Shown here piece by piece: positions 26,985 to 34,955 of a stretch of DNA of 64,000 nt (its first letter is position 1; each line of letters begins with the position of its first letter). This DNA comes from Pseudomonadota bacterium (GTDB taxonomy: Bacteria; Pseudomonadota; Alphaproteobacteria; Rhizobiales; Pleomorphomonadaceae): positions 113,422 through 177,421 of the forward strand of contig JAEZHI010000015.1 of the NCBI GenBank assembly GCA_023436885.1, read 5' to 3'. Below the pieces are notes generated by a model. The model saw only the letters and a list, made by a program, of their open reading frames with translations, was not told the DNA's origin and made no database searches. A program made the translations under genes and the position numbers.

Positions 26985-28589
26985 TCAGCTCTTTAATGCA
27001 ATGTCGGCCCAATTCGAGACCGCCCAGCGCGGGTTGCTGGCGACATTCTCGACGCTGTCGCGCGCCACCGTGATGAAGCCCCATTCGGCGACATTGATCA
27101 GCGGCAGTTCGGCGGCGACCTTCTTCTGGAACTCCTTGTAGAGCTCGGTGCGGGCGGAGGTGTCCACCGTCTCCGCAGCCTTGTCGATCAACGCGTCGAG
27201 GTCGGCATTGGCGTAACCGCCCTGGTTGGAGAAGGGCACTCCGTCCGGTGTACCGGAGCGGACCAGAACGGTGGTGGAGATGGCAGGATCGCCGCGGAAC
27301 ACCGGCGGTGCCACCGCGAGATCGAAGGCATGGTCGGTATAGACGGCCCTCATGTGAGCGGCCGCGTCGTTGTTGACGATCACCGCGTCGATGCCGACAG
27401 CGGCCAGGGCTTGTCGGAGATAGTCGCCGAACTGGCGCGTCTCGTTGAAATAGGGCGCCGGCAACAGCTTGAGCTGGAAGCGCGTGCCATCGGCCCCGCG
27501 CTTGTAGCCAGCCTCGTCGAGCAGCGCGTTGGCTTTGTCGACGCTGAATTCGTAGGTCGGTACGTCGGCGGTGTAGAACTCCGGCGCGTTCTTGGGCACC
27601 GGGCCGGTGGCGGTGGCCGCGTAGCCGAGGAACACCGTTTTGACGACGAAGTCCTTGTCGATGGCATGGGCGATGGCCTGGCGCACCTTGAGGTCGGCAA
27701 GTTCCTTTCGGCGATGGTTGATCTCGACGACGAGTTGGTAGGTGAGAGCCTCATAGCCCTTGGAAATCACCTTGATGCCCGGCACCTTGGAGATGCGGTC
27801 GAGGTCGGCCAGCGGCACGGCCGAGAAGGCGGAAAGATGGACCTCTTCTGCCTCCAGCGCTGCGCCGGCGCCGGCCCGGTCGGGCAGCACGCGGAAGACG
27901 ATCTCGTCCACCTTCGGCTCGCCCTTGTCCCAGTAATTGTCGTTCTTGGACAAGAGGTAATATTCGCCAGGCTTGTACTCGGTGAACTTGAATGGCCCGG
28001 TGCCGATCAGCTTGTCGATGGTCGGAGCCGCCTTGAGATCGGTGCCTGCGAACACGTGCTTGGGCAGCACGGCGGTGACGACCGGCAACGCATTGCGGAT
28101 CAACTGGACGGGCGTCGGCTTGGAGAATTTGAAGACGGCGGTGTGGGTATCAGGCGTGTCGACGGCCTCAAGGTTGGCGAACACCGAGCGCCCGAGGTTC
28201 TGCAACGGCTTCCAGATCTCCAGCGCCGAGAAGGCAACGTCTTCGGAAGTGAACGGCTTGCCATCGTGCCAGGTGACGCCCTCGCGCAGCTTGAAGGTGA
28301 TCGAGAGACCGTCCTTGGCGCCTTCCCATGATAGCGCCAGACGCGGCGCCAGACCGTTTTCGCCGTCGAAGGAGGCCTCGGCCAAGGGCTCGATCACCTT
28401 GCTCGACACAAAGAACACGCCGTTCGAGGCGACGACCGCCGGATTGAGGTTCTTCGGCTCGCTGTCGGCGGCCACGACGAGGCGCGTCTTCTCCTGCGCC
28501 ATCAGACGGGTGGTGGACAGTGCTGTCGAAGCGGCGAGCAGGAGAGAGGCCTTGATGAGGCCACGGCGGGAAAGGACGGCAAAGGTCAT
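26985..28589 (-). CDS. Family-5 (peptide/nickel type) ABC substrate-binding protein, orphan
   Basis: This periplasmic binding protein of the DppA/OppA/NikA family has 534 residues. A signal peptide covers about residues 1-31 with a twin-arginine-like LSRRGLIKAS and a cleavage site near RLMAQE. Mature motifs are SEPKNLNPAVVAS, LREGVTWHDGKPFTSEDVAF and GTGPFKFTEYKPGEYY. No permease or ATPase gene is adjacent. The dipeptide-type translocator at 55-58.4 kb lacks a binding protein, so the two may work together, but that is inference. The ligand could be a peptide, an opine or a sugar derivative. Confidence 0.9.
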   Translation of the reverse strand: MTFAVLSRRGLIKASLLLAASTALSTTRLMAQEKTRLVVAADSEPKNLNPAVVASNGVFFVSSKVIEPLAEASFDGENGLAPRLALSWEGAKDGLSITFKLREGVTWHDGKPFTSEDVAFSALEIWKPLQNLGRSVFANLEAVDTPDTHTAVFKFSKPTPVQLIRNALPVVTAVLPKHVFAGTDLKAAPTIDKLIGTGPFKFTEYKPGEYYLLSKNDNYWDKGEPKVDEIVFRVLPDRAGAGAALEAEEVHLSAFSAVPLADLDRISKVPGIKVISKGYEALTYQLVVEINHRRKELADLKVRQAIAHAIDKDFVVKTVFLGYAATATGPVPKNAPEFYTADVPTYEFSVDKANALLDEAGYKRGADGTRFQLKLLPAPYFNETRQFGDYLRQALAAVGIDAVIVNNDAAAHMRAVYTDHAFDLAVAPPVFRGDPAISTTVLVRSGTPDGVPFSNQGGYANADLDALIDKAAETVDTSARTELYKEFQKKVAAELPLINVAEWGFITVARDSVENVASNPRWAVSNWADIALKS

Positions 28590-28867
28590 GGTGGGCTCCG
28601 GCGAAAGCTTCGGCGATCGGACCGTCGCGGATGCGATCGTGATGATACTGTCGATCCGCTCCGCCGGATGTTACAGGGATGAAATTGCGGACGGCAACCG
28701 CCCGGAGAACTATTTTTCGTACCGAGCCATTCCTGGGTGATATTCTTGGCCGCGACGGTACAAAACGTCGCCAGAGGCGCGAAATCATTCCTCATGCGCC
28801 AACCCCGTCGCTGCGCAAACAATCGCCTTTCGCTGCCGCTGCCTTGCCTCTAAACCTGGAGCATCCA

Positions 28868-29557
28868 ATGGGGCATTGCATGCAGCCGCACGACTTCTGG
28901 CAGACGATCCATCCGGCCGATACGCATAGCGAAACAGGTCCTTTCGCTGACGCCTATCCGGCACGTCTGTCGGACGGGCGGCAGCTTCTCCTACCGATCC
29001 GGGCGCTCGCCGACGGGCAACATGGGCTTGCCTCGCTGATTATCAACCAGGCCAGCTTCTCGGTTCTGTCGATGCTTGCCGAGGATCTAGCGGGTCGGCT
29101 GCGGCCGTTCGCACCGGATGTCGTGGTCGGGCTTCCGACACTGGGCCTCACGCTCGCCGCCGCAGTCGCCGAGCGGCTTGGTCATTCGCGCTACGTGCCC
29201 TGCGGCACCTCGAAGAAATTCTGGTACGTCGAGGAACTTTCGGTGCCGATGAGCTCGGTCACCACCCACCATACCAAGCGTCTCTACATCGATCCGCGCA
29301 TGCTGCCACTTCTGGAGGATAGGCGCGTGGCGCTAGTGGACGACGTGATTTCCTCCGGAACGTCGATCGTCGCCGGCCTCAGTTTGATGTCCGCCATCGG
29401 CGCCGAGCCGGTGGTGGTCGGCGCTGCCATGCTTCAGACGGATCGCTGGCGGCCGGCCCTGTCCGAGCTGTCGCCGATATGGCCCGAGCGGGTCGTCGGA
29501 TCGCTGTCGACACCACGCCTCACGCGCCGGTCTGACGGCTGGATGCCTTCGCTTTAG
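28868..29557 (+). CDS. Phosphoribosyltransferase-family protein
   Basis: This type I PRTase-fold protein has 229 residues. The PRPP-binding loop is present as RVALVDDVISSGTS, and an upstream VVVGLPTLGLTLAAAVAERLG fits the first PRTase strand-loop. KFWYVEELSVPMSSVT lies where the hood or base-recognition loop would be. It may be a purine salvage enzyme or a regulatory PRTase, and no base preference can be read. The ATG at 28868 follows CTGGAG at seven bases; earlier in-frame starts would add 63 unconserved residues. The gene is divergent from the family-5 binding protein. Confidence 0.8.
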   Translation: MGHCMQPHDFWQTIHPADTHSETGPFADAYPARLSDGRQLLLPIRALADGQHGLASLIINQASFSVLSMLAEDLAGRLRPFAPDVVVGLPTLGLTLAAAVAERLGHSRYVPCGTSKKFWYVEELSVPMSSVTTHHTKRLYIDPRMLPLLEDRRVALVDDVISSGTSIVAGLSLMSAIGAEPVVVGAAMLQTDRWRPALSELSPIWPERVVGSLSTPRLTRRSDGWMPSL

Positions 29558-29607
29558 CCGGCAGAATCGACGCGGGAGGTTCTTTTTTCAAAAAAGTGCG
29601 TTGAGTC

Positions 29608-29634
29608 GGGAATAAAACGTAGCGAGCCGTGTTT
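29608..29634 (+). promoter_or_regulatory. Candidate ECF-sigma promoter of the COG4315 - sigma operon
   Basis: GGGAATAAA (29608-29616) resembles ECF -35 elements, and CCGTGTTT (29627-29634) could be the -10. It lies about 46 bases before the first gene of an operon that encodes its own ECF sigma factor, so autoregulation is likely. The assignment is by eye. Confidence 0.45.
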
Positions 29635-29679
29635 GTGGTTTTGGGAGCTGGAACACCCAAGCGCCCTCAGGAGGGTACC

Positions 29680-30078
29680 ATGAACAAGATGCTTGTCTCC
29701 GCGCTGCTGATCAGCGGCCTGGCCGTCACCGCCGCCGTCCCGGCTTTCGCCGAGGACTACGCCTCCGGCACCATCAAGACCATGAAGACCGCCAAGGGTG
29801 AGATCCTCACGGACGCCAAGGGCATGTCGCTTTATACCTTCGACAAGGATGCCAAGGGCGTCTCCAACTGCAATGGTGATTGCGCGAAGAAATGGCCACC
29901 GGTCACGGCCGCCGCCGGCGCCAAGGCTGAGGACGAAATGTCGCTGGTGACCCGTCAGGACGGCTCGCAGCAGTGGGCGTTCAAGGGCAAGCCGCTCTAC
30001 CTCTGGCAGGGCGACAAGAAGTCGGGCGACGTGACCGGCGACGGCATGGGCGGCGTCTGGCACGTCGCCAAGGAGTAA
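29680..30078 (+). CDS. COG4315 secreted repeat protein
   Basis: This small exported protein has 132 residues. The signal peptide ends at VPAFA. Two copies of the family motif Yx(F/W)xxD-like are seen as SLYTFDKDAKGVSNCNGDC and PLYLWQGDKKSGDVTGD. The first includes the conserved CNGDCAKKWPP. Function is unknown, but family members are often linked to ECF sigma factors and to envelope or oxidative stress. CAGGAGGG precedes the ATG. The sigma-factor gene starts 9 bases after the stop, so this protein is probably the main target and partner of the operon. Confidence 0.88.
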   Translation: MNKMLVSALLISGLAVTAAVPAFAEDYASGTIKTMKTAKGEILTDAKGMSLYTFDKDAKGVSNCNGDCAKKWPPVTAAAGAKAEDEMSLVTRQDGSQQWAFKGKPLYLWQGDKKSGDVTGDGMGGVWHVAKE

Positions 30079-30087
30079 CCCAGGATC

Positions 30088-30594
30088 ATGTCGAGTTTCC
30101 TGGACGATATCGAGACGCAGGTGCCTGCTCTCCGCCGCTATGCGAGAGCGCTCACCCGCAACATTGATCAGGCCGATGATCTCGTCCAGGATTGTCTCGA
30201 ACGCGCGATTGCCAAGCAGAGCCTGTGGCGGCCGATCGGCCCGCTCCGCCCCTGGCTTTTCAAGATCATGATCAATCTCTACCGCAACGATCGCCGCCGG
30301 CAGCGCAACTCCCTCGAACAGGAAACGCTGGATGTGCTGCCCTTCGAGCCGGCGGCGCCGGCAACGCAAGGTGCGCGCCTCGCGTTGGCTGAGACGGCCG
30401 TCGCGCTGCAACGCCTTCCGGCCGAACAACGCGAAGCCTTGCTGCTCGTCGCGCTGGAAGGAATGAGCTATGCGGAGGCGGCGAGTGCCCTCGATATTCC
30501 CCAGGGCACGCTGATGTCGCGGATCGCCAGGGCACGTGAAGCCTTGCGCACCATGGTGGATGGAACAGGACCGAGACTGAGGTCGGTGAAATGA
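30088..30594 (+). CDS. ECF-type RNA polymerase sigma factor
   Basis: This alternative sigma factor has 168 residues. Region 2 contains LRRYARALTRNIDQADDLVQ and NLYRNDRRRQ. Region 4 contains LPAEQREALLLVALEGMSYA, then ALDIPQGTLMSRIARAREAL, the helix-turn-helix that reads the -35. It overlaps the anti-sigma gene by ATGA, the usual coupled pair. It probably transcribes its own operon from the GGGAATAAA-type promoter in front of the COG4315 gene. The inducing signal is unknown. Confidence 0.93.
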   Translation: MSSFLDDIETQVPALRRYARALTRNIDQADDLVQDCLERAIAKQSLWRPIGPLRPWLFKIMINLYRNDRRRQRNSLEQETLDVLPFEPAAPATQGARLALAETAVALQRLPAEQREALLLVALEGMSYAEAASALDIPQGTLMSRIARAREALRTMVDGTGPRLRSVK

Positions 30595-31370
30595 GCGACA
30601 TGGACATGATCACCGAGGCGGACCTCAACGCCTATCTCGACGGCGAGCTCGATCCTGTGAGGCGGGCCGCGGTAGAGGCCTATCTCAATGATCACCCTGC
30701 CGAGAGCGAGCGGGTCGCAGCCTGGCGAGATCAAACCGCCACCTTGCAGGCGCTCTATGGCCACGTGGCCGACGAGGCCGTGCCTGCGCGCCTGTCGCCG
30801 CATCGCCTCGCGATCGATCGCCGGCATCGCATGATGCGCTCCTTCACGGCCATTGCCGCCGCTCTGGTGCTCGTCGTCCTTGGCGGCGTGAGCGGCTGGG
30901 TCGGTCGCGGTCTTGCCACGCCTAATCTCTCCGAAGCGACGCTGGTCAGCGAAGCGGAGGCGGCGCACGTGCTCTACACGCCGGAGGTGCTGCATCCAGT
31001 GGAGGTCAGCGGCGAAGACGGTGTGCATCTCGCGAAGTGGCTGTCCAAGCGGCTCGACCGCAGCCTGACCATTCCCGATTTGTCGTCGAAGGGTTTCTCG
31101 CTGGTCGGTGGGCGTCTGCTGCCGGCGGCCAGCAGTGCCGCGGCGCTCCTCATGTATGAGAACGGTGACGGAGCTCGCGTCACGCTGTACATCGTGCCGA
31201 AGCGGGGTGCGGAAAGCGCCATGCGCTTCAATGCCGGCGATGGGGTGACTGCCGTTTCCTGGCAAGCCGAGACGCTGGGCTGCGTGCTGGTCGGCAATCT
31301 GCCGCGCGAGGCACTGCTCACCCTTGCCAAGGCAAGCTACGCCAGCTTGGACAACGGTTCGAACATCTGA
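30591..31370 (+). CDS. Transmembrane anti-sigma factor
   Basis: This anti-sigma partner of the preceding ECF factor has 259 residues. The cytosolic N-terminus (EADLNAYLDGELDPVRRAA) matches the sigma-binding helical domain of RskA/COG5662-type proteins. One membrane helix lies at about residues 82-104 (FTAIAAALVLVVLGGVSGWV), followed by a periplasmic domain of about 150 residues. The zinc anti-sigma motif HxxxCxxC is absent, so release probably does not rely on thiol oxidation at that site. The gene is coupled to the sigma factor by an ATGA overlap. Confidence 0.9.
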   Translation: MSDMDMITEADLNAYLDGELDPVRRAAVEAYLNDHPAESERVAAWRDQTATLQALYGHVADEAVPARLSPHRLAIDRRHRMMRSFTAIAAALVLVVLGGVSGWVGRGLATPNLSEATLVSEAEAAHVLYTPEVLHPVEVSGEDGVHLAKWLSKRLDRSLTIPDLSSKGFSLVGGRLLPAASSAAALLMYENGDGARVTLYIVPKRGAESAMRFNAGDGVTAVSWQAETLGCVLVGNLPREALLTLAKASYASLDNGSNI

Positions 31371-31397
31371 TGGTCATTCTCAAGAGTTTACCGGGCC

Positions 31398-32420
31398 TTA
31401 CAGGTTTTCCTTGATCAAGACCTCGATCCTGATCTTCTCCTGTGAGGCCAGGATTTCGCGCCGGTCGCGGCGCGCCCGCAGGATGCGGATGGCGCTGCGC
31501 ACCAGATGGCCGGGGTCTTGGGTAATCAGCGCGTCGACCTGGTCGGACCTGAGCGCCGCCTCCGTGAACGGCGTGCGTTCATGGGCGATGATGACAGGCT
31601 TTTCCTTGGTGAAGACCTCGGTCACCACTTCCAGCGGCACACGGGCTTCCGAGCTCGCGATGTAGACCCCGGCGATGTTCTGCTGGCTGGCGAGGCTGTT
31701 GCGGATGATGCGCGCCGTGCGCTCGGCGTCGCCATAGGTCTCCAGCGACGGCAGAACCATCAGGTGCGGATATTGGCTGTTGATGATCTCGTCGAAGCCC
31801 AGTCGCCTCTCCAGGCTGTCGCGCGCCAGCATGGTTTCCGCGATGATCAAGATCTTGCCGGGTGTACGCTCCAGAAAGCGGCCCATCAGCCGGCCCGCCG
31901 TGGCGCCTGCGGCATGGTTGTCGATGCCGACGAAGTCATGGCTGCCGCTCACGATCTGGCCCGAGATGAAGCTGATCGTATCGATGCCCTTTTCGATCAG
32001 GCGCGCCTTGGCGTCGCGAACCTGCGGCGACTCGGGCGCCATGATGGCGACGCCGTCCACTGCATCGAGATCAAGCGAGCCGAGCAACTTGGCGATCTGG
32101 TGCGGATCGCTTTCGGGAATATGCATGACGTCCGCATGGATCATCTCTGCGGCGAAGATCTGGTTGGCTTCGTCGATGCGCTCGAGCAGCCCCGCCCGGA
32201 ACTCGTCGCCGGTCCGGGGCAGCAGGAACAGGAAACGATAGCTCTTTCCCCTGGCAAGGTTGGCCGCCACCACGTTGCGGATGAAGCCAAGCTTTTGAAT
32301 TGCTTGGTTCACCTTGAGAACGGTGTCCTCGCGGACGCCGGGCCGGTTGTTCAGGACGCGGTCCACCGTCGCGAGGCTCACTCCTGCCTCGATCGCCAAA
32401 TCCTTGGTTGTCGGTCGCAT
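31398..32420 (-). CDS. LacI-family transcriptional repressor
   Basis: This sugar-responsive repressor has 340 residues. The N-terminal helix-turn-helix is TTKDLAIEAGVSLATVDRVL followed by the hinge NRPGVREDT. The ligand-binding core has YRFLFLLPRTGDEF and DFVGIDNHAAGATAGRLMGR, similar to RbsB-like folds. It is divergent from the ABC importer - dihydroxyacetone kinase operon. Two matching palindromes between the two genes (32486-32497 and 32515-32528) are the probable operators, so it likely represses both itself and the operon until a triose or polyol-derived inducer binds. Confidence 0.93.
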   Translation of the reverse strand: MRPTTKDLAIEAGVSLATVDRVLNNRPGVREDTVLKVNQAIQKLGFIRNVVAANLARGKSYRFLFLLPRTGDEFRAGLLERIDEANQIFAAEMIHADVMHIPESDPHQIAKLLGSLDLDAVDGVAIMAPESPQVRDAKARLIEKGIDTISFISGQIVSGSHDFVGIDNHAAGATAGRLMGRFLERTPGKILIIAETMLARDSLERRLGFDEIINSQYPHLMVLPSLETYGDAERTARIIRNSLASQQNIAGVYIASSEARVPLEVVTEVFTKEKPVIIAHERTPFTEAALRSDQVDALITQDPGHLVRSAIRILRARRDRREILASQEKIRIEVLIKENL

Positions 32421-32485
32421 CCGGCCTCCCGCTTTGCGTACTTGTATCTTCTCATTGAAATTTCGATGGAGTGCAACATGCTTTG

Positions 32486-32497
32486 AGGTACGTACCT
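32486..32497. promoter_or_regulatory. LacI operator O1
   Basis: Perfect 12-bp palindrome AGGTACGTACCT in the divergent region between the repressor and the importer operon. Its centre is exactly 30 bp, about three helical turns, from the second palindrome, which fits cooperative or looped binding. Confidence 0.75.
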
Positions 32498-32507
32498 AAA
32501 AGTCTGA

Positions 32508-32535
32508 TTGCCGTGAGGCACGTACCTCATATACG
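32508..32535 (+). promoter_or_regulatory. Candidate operon promoter with operator O2 in the spacer
   Basis: A -35-like TTGCCG (32508-32513) and a -10-like TATACG (32530-32535) are 16 bp apart. The second operator, GAGGCACGTACCTC (32515-32528), fills the spacer. A bound repressor would block polymerase there. The -35 and -10 assignments are by eye. Confidence 0.6.
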
Positions 32536-32597
32536 GTCAAGCCCGTAAGTGTTGCGGCGAGGAGGCTGCTGCGCTTGCTTTGGGGAGGACCAATCAG

Positions 32598-33929
32598 ATG
32601 AACGCGAAACGATTGCTGACGCGCGCCTTCATGGCCGCGGTCGTCGCCCTAGGCTTCAGTGCCGGCGCCGCACGGGCGACGGATCTGACACTCTGCTGGG
32701 CGGCCTGGGATCCTGCCAATGCACTGGTGGAGCTCAGCAAGGAATACGAGGCCCAGTCGGGCAACAAGATGCACTTCGAGTTCGTGCCGTGGACCAGCTT
32801 TGCCGATCGCATGCTGAACGAGCTGAATTCGGGCGGAAAGCTTTGCGACCTGATGATCGGCGACAGCCAGTGGATTGGCGGCGCTGCCGAGAACGGCCAG
32901 TACATCAAGCTCAACGACTTCTTCGACGCCAACAACATCAAGATGGACGACTTCATACCGGCGACGGTGGTGGGTTATTCCGAGTGGCCCAAGAATACGC
33001 CGAACTACTGGGCGCTTCCCGCCTTCGGCGACGTGGTGGGCTGGACCTACCGCAAGGATTGGTTCGCCCGTCCCGAGCTTAAGGCCGAGTTCAAGAAGAA
33101 ATACGGCCATGATCTTGCCCCGCCGGCCACTTTTGACGAGCTGAAGCAGATCGCCGAGTTCTTTCAGAACCGCGATATCGACGGCAAGAAAGTCTACGGC
33201 GCTTCGATCTACACCGAGCGTGGCTCGGAGGGCATCACCATGGGGGTGATGGACGTCCTCTACAGCTACGGCTTCAAGTACGAAAACCCCGCCAAACCCT
33301 ATGACATGGAAGGCTTCGTCAACTCCGCCGATGCCGTCAAGGGATTGGAATTTTACAAGTCACTCTATGACTGCTGCGTGCCGCCGGGCTCGTCGAACGG
33401 CTACATGACCGAGGGCGTCGATGCCTTCAAGTCGGGTCAGGTTGCCTTGCAGATGAACTTTGCCTTCACTTGGCCGGGCTTCAACACCGATGCCAACGTT
33501 GGCGGAGAGCGCACCGGTTATTTCGCCAACCCGGCGGGCCCGAAGGGCGACAAGTTCGCGCAGCTGGGCGGGCAGGGCATTTCGGTGGTCGCCGCCTCGG
33601 ACAAGAAGGACGCCGCGCTCACCTACATCAAGTGGTTCGCCCAGCCGAGCGTCCAGGCCAAGTGGTGGAAGCTCGGCGGCTACTCGGCACTGCGCGCCGT
33701 GGTCGAAGATCCCGGCTTTGCCAAGAGCCAGCCCTATGCCCAGACCTTCCTCGACAGCATGGCCATCGTGAAGGACTTCTGGGCCGAGCCGAGCTACGCC
33801 ACGCTGCTGCAGTCCTCGCAGAAGTGGTTCCACGACTACGTGGTGGCCGGTCACGGCACCGCCAAGCAAGCCCTCGATGGCCTGGTGGCCGACTGGCACG
33901 CGACCTTTGAGGAAGAAGGCAAGTACTGA
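32598..33929 (+). CDS. Family-1 ABC solute-binding protein (polyol/triose-type importer)
   Basis: This periplasmic sugar/polyol binding protein has 443 residues. The signal peptide ends at AARA/TDLTLC. The mature part has YEAQSGNKMHFEFVPWTSFA, SAADAVKGLEFYKSLYDCC-like family-1 features and GGQGISVVAASDKKDAALTY. Four cysteines occur in the mature part. The ATG at 32598 is preceded by GGGGAGGACC. It is the first gene of the LacI-controlled operon and is separated from the permeases by a strong 11-bp hairpin. The ligand is inferred from the dihydroxyacetone kinase at the end of the operon: a triose, glycerol-like polyol or a precursor. Confidence 0.9.
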   Translation: MNAKRLLTRAFMAAVVALGFSAGAARATDLTLCWAAWDPANALVELSKEYEAQSGNKMHFEFVPWTSFADRMLNELNSGGKLCDLMIGDSQWIGGAAENGQYIKLNDFFDANNIKMDDFIPATVVGYSEWPKNTPNYWALPAFGDVVGWTYRKDWFARPELKAEFKKKYGHDLAPPATFDELKQIAEFFQNRDIDGKKVYGASIYTERGSEGITMGVMDVLYSYGFKYENPAKPYDMEGFVNSADAVKGLEFYKSLYDCCVPPGSSNGYMTEGVDAFKSGQVALQMNFAFTWPGFNTDANVGGERTGYFANPAGPKGDKFAQLGGQGISVVAASDKKDAALTYIKWFAQPSVQAKWWKLGGYSALRAVVEDPGFAKSQPYAQTFLDSMAIVKDFWAEPSYATLLQSSQKWFHDYVVAGHGTAKQALDGLVADWHATFEEEGKY

Positions 33930-33934
33930 CTGCA

Positions 33935-33968
33935 TTGCCACCCGTCCCGCCTGGGTCACGGGTGGCAA
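33935..33968 (+). promoter_or_regulatory. Hairpin between binding-protein and permease genes
   Basis: A perfect 11-bp stem, TTGCCACCCGT (33935-33945) with ACGGGTGGCAA (33958-33968), has a 12-base loop and begins 5 bases after the stop. It has no long T-run. It probably stabilises the upstream message or attenuates, as at the other two binding-protein junctions in the window. Confidence 0.65.
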
Positions 33969-34007
33969 TTTCCCCCGGGCCTTTCGCCGCCGCAGGAACG
34001 CACCATC

Positions 34008-34955
34008 ATGTCCGATCATCTCATCCAGCGCGTCGCGTCAGCCACGCCACCGAAACTTGCGCGCCGTATCCGGGGTGTTTCCGACAGGACGATCGCCTGG
34101 CTGTTCGTGACGCCGACCATCTTGCTGCTCTTGGCGGTGAACATCTTCCCTTTGATCTGGACGATCCGCCTCAGCCTGACGAACTACCGCGCCAACCGGC
34201 CAAACAACCCGGTCGAGTTCGTCGGCCTGGAGAACTACCGCAAGATCCTGACCAATCCCGACACCTGGGCATCCCTGCAGGCGACGGCTCACTTCCTGAT
34301 CTGGACCATCGTCCTGCAGGTCGTGATCGGCTTCACGCTGGCCTATCTCATCAACAAGAAGTTCCGCGGCAACGATCTCTGGACCACGCTGATCGTGCTG
34401 CCGATGATGCTGTCACCGGCGGTCGTCGGCAATTTCTGGACCTTTCTGTATCAACCGCAGATCGGATTGTTCAATTACTTCATTGAGTTCTTCTCCGGTA
34501 TCGATCCCGCCAGCTTTTCCATGATCGGCGATGTCTTCTTGGCGCCGTGGACGATTGTCCTCGTCGACACCTGGATGTGGACTCCCTTCGTGATGCTGAT
34601 CTGCCTCGCCGGTCTCAGGTCGATCCCGCCCAGCATCTACGAAGCCGCCGAATGCGACCGCGCCAGCAAGTGGCGGCAATTCTGGACCATCACGCTGCCG
34701 ATGGCGCTGCCCTTCCTGATGCTCGCCGTGCTGTTCCGGGGCATCGAAAACTTCAAGATGTTCGATCTGGTGGTCCAGCTCACCGGCGGTGGTCCCGGCG
34801 CTACCACTCTGCTGACCTCGATCGACCTCAAGCGCGAAGCATTCGAGAAATGGCGCACCGGCTTTGCCTCGGCCTATGCGGTGATCCTGTTCGTGACGGT
34901 CTTCGGCCTCGCTTCGATCTACGTGAAGGCGCTCAACAAGGTGAAAGACAGATGA
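34008..34955 (+). CDS. Carbohydrate ABC permease (MalF/UgpA type)
   Basis: This inner-membrane permease has 315 residues with six predicted helices. The first is WLFVTPTILLLLAVNIFPLI. The EAA loop is SIYEAAECDRASKWRQFWTI, followed by TLPMALPFLMLAVLFRGIE, and the FKMFDLVVQLTGGGPG motif is typical of CUT1 sugar/polyol permeases. It overlaps the second permease by ATGA. Together they form the translocation pore of the LacI-controlled importer. Confidence 0.93.
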   Translation: MSDHLIQRVASATPPKLARRIRGVSDRTIAWLFVTPTILLLLAVNIFPLIWTIRLSLTNYRANRPNNPVEFVGLENYRKILTNPDTWASLQATAHFLIWTIVLQVVIGFTLAYLINKKFRGNDLWTTLIVLPMMLSPAVVGNFWTFLYQPQIGLFNYFIEFFSGIDPASFSMIGDVFLAPWTIVLVDTWMWTPFVMLICLAGLRSIPPSIYEAAECDRASKWRQFWTITLPMALPFLMLAVLFRGIENFKMFDLVVQLTGGGPGATTLLTSIDLKREAFEKWRTGFASAYAVILFVTVFGLASIYVKALNKVKDR

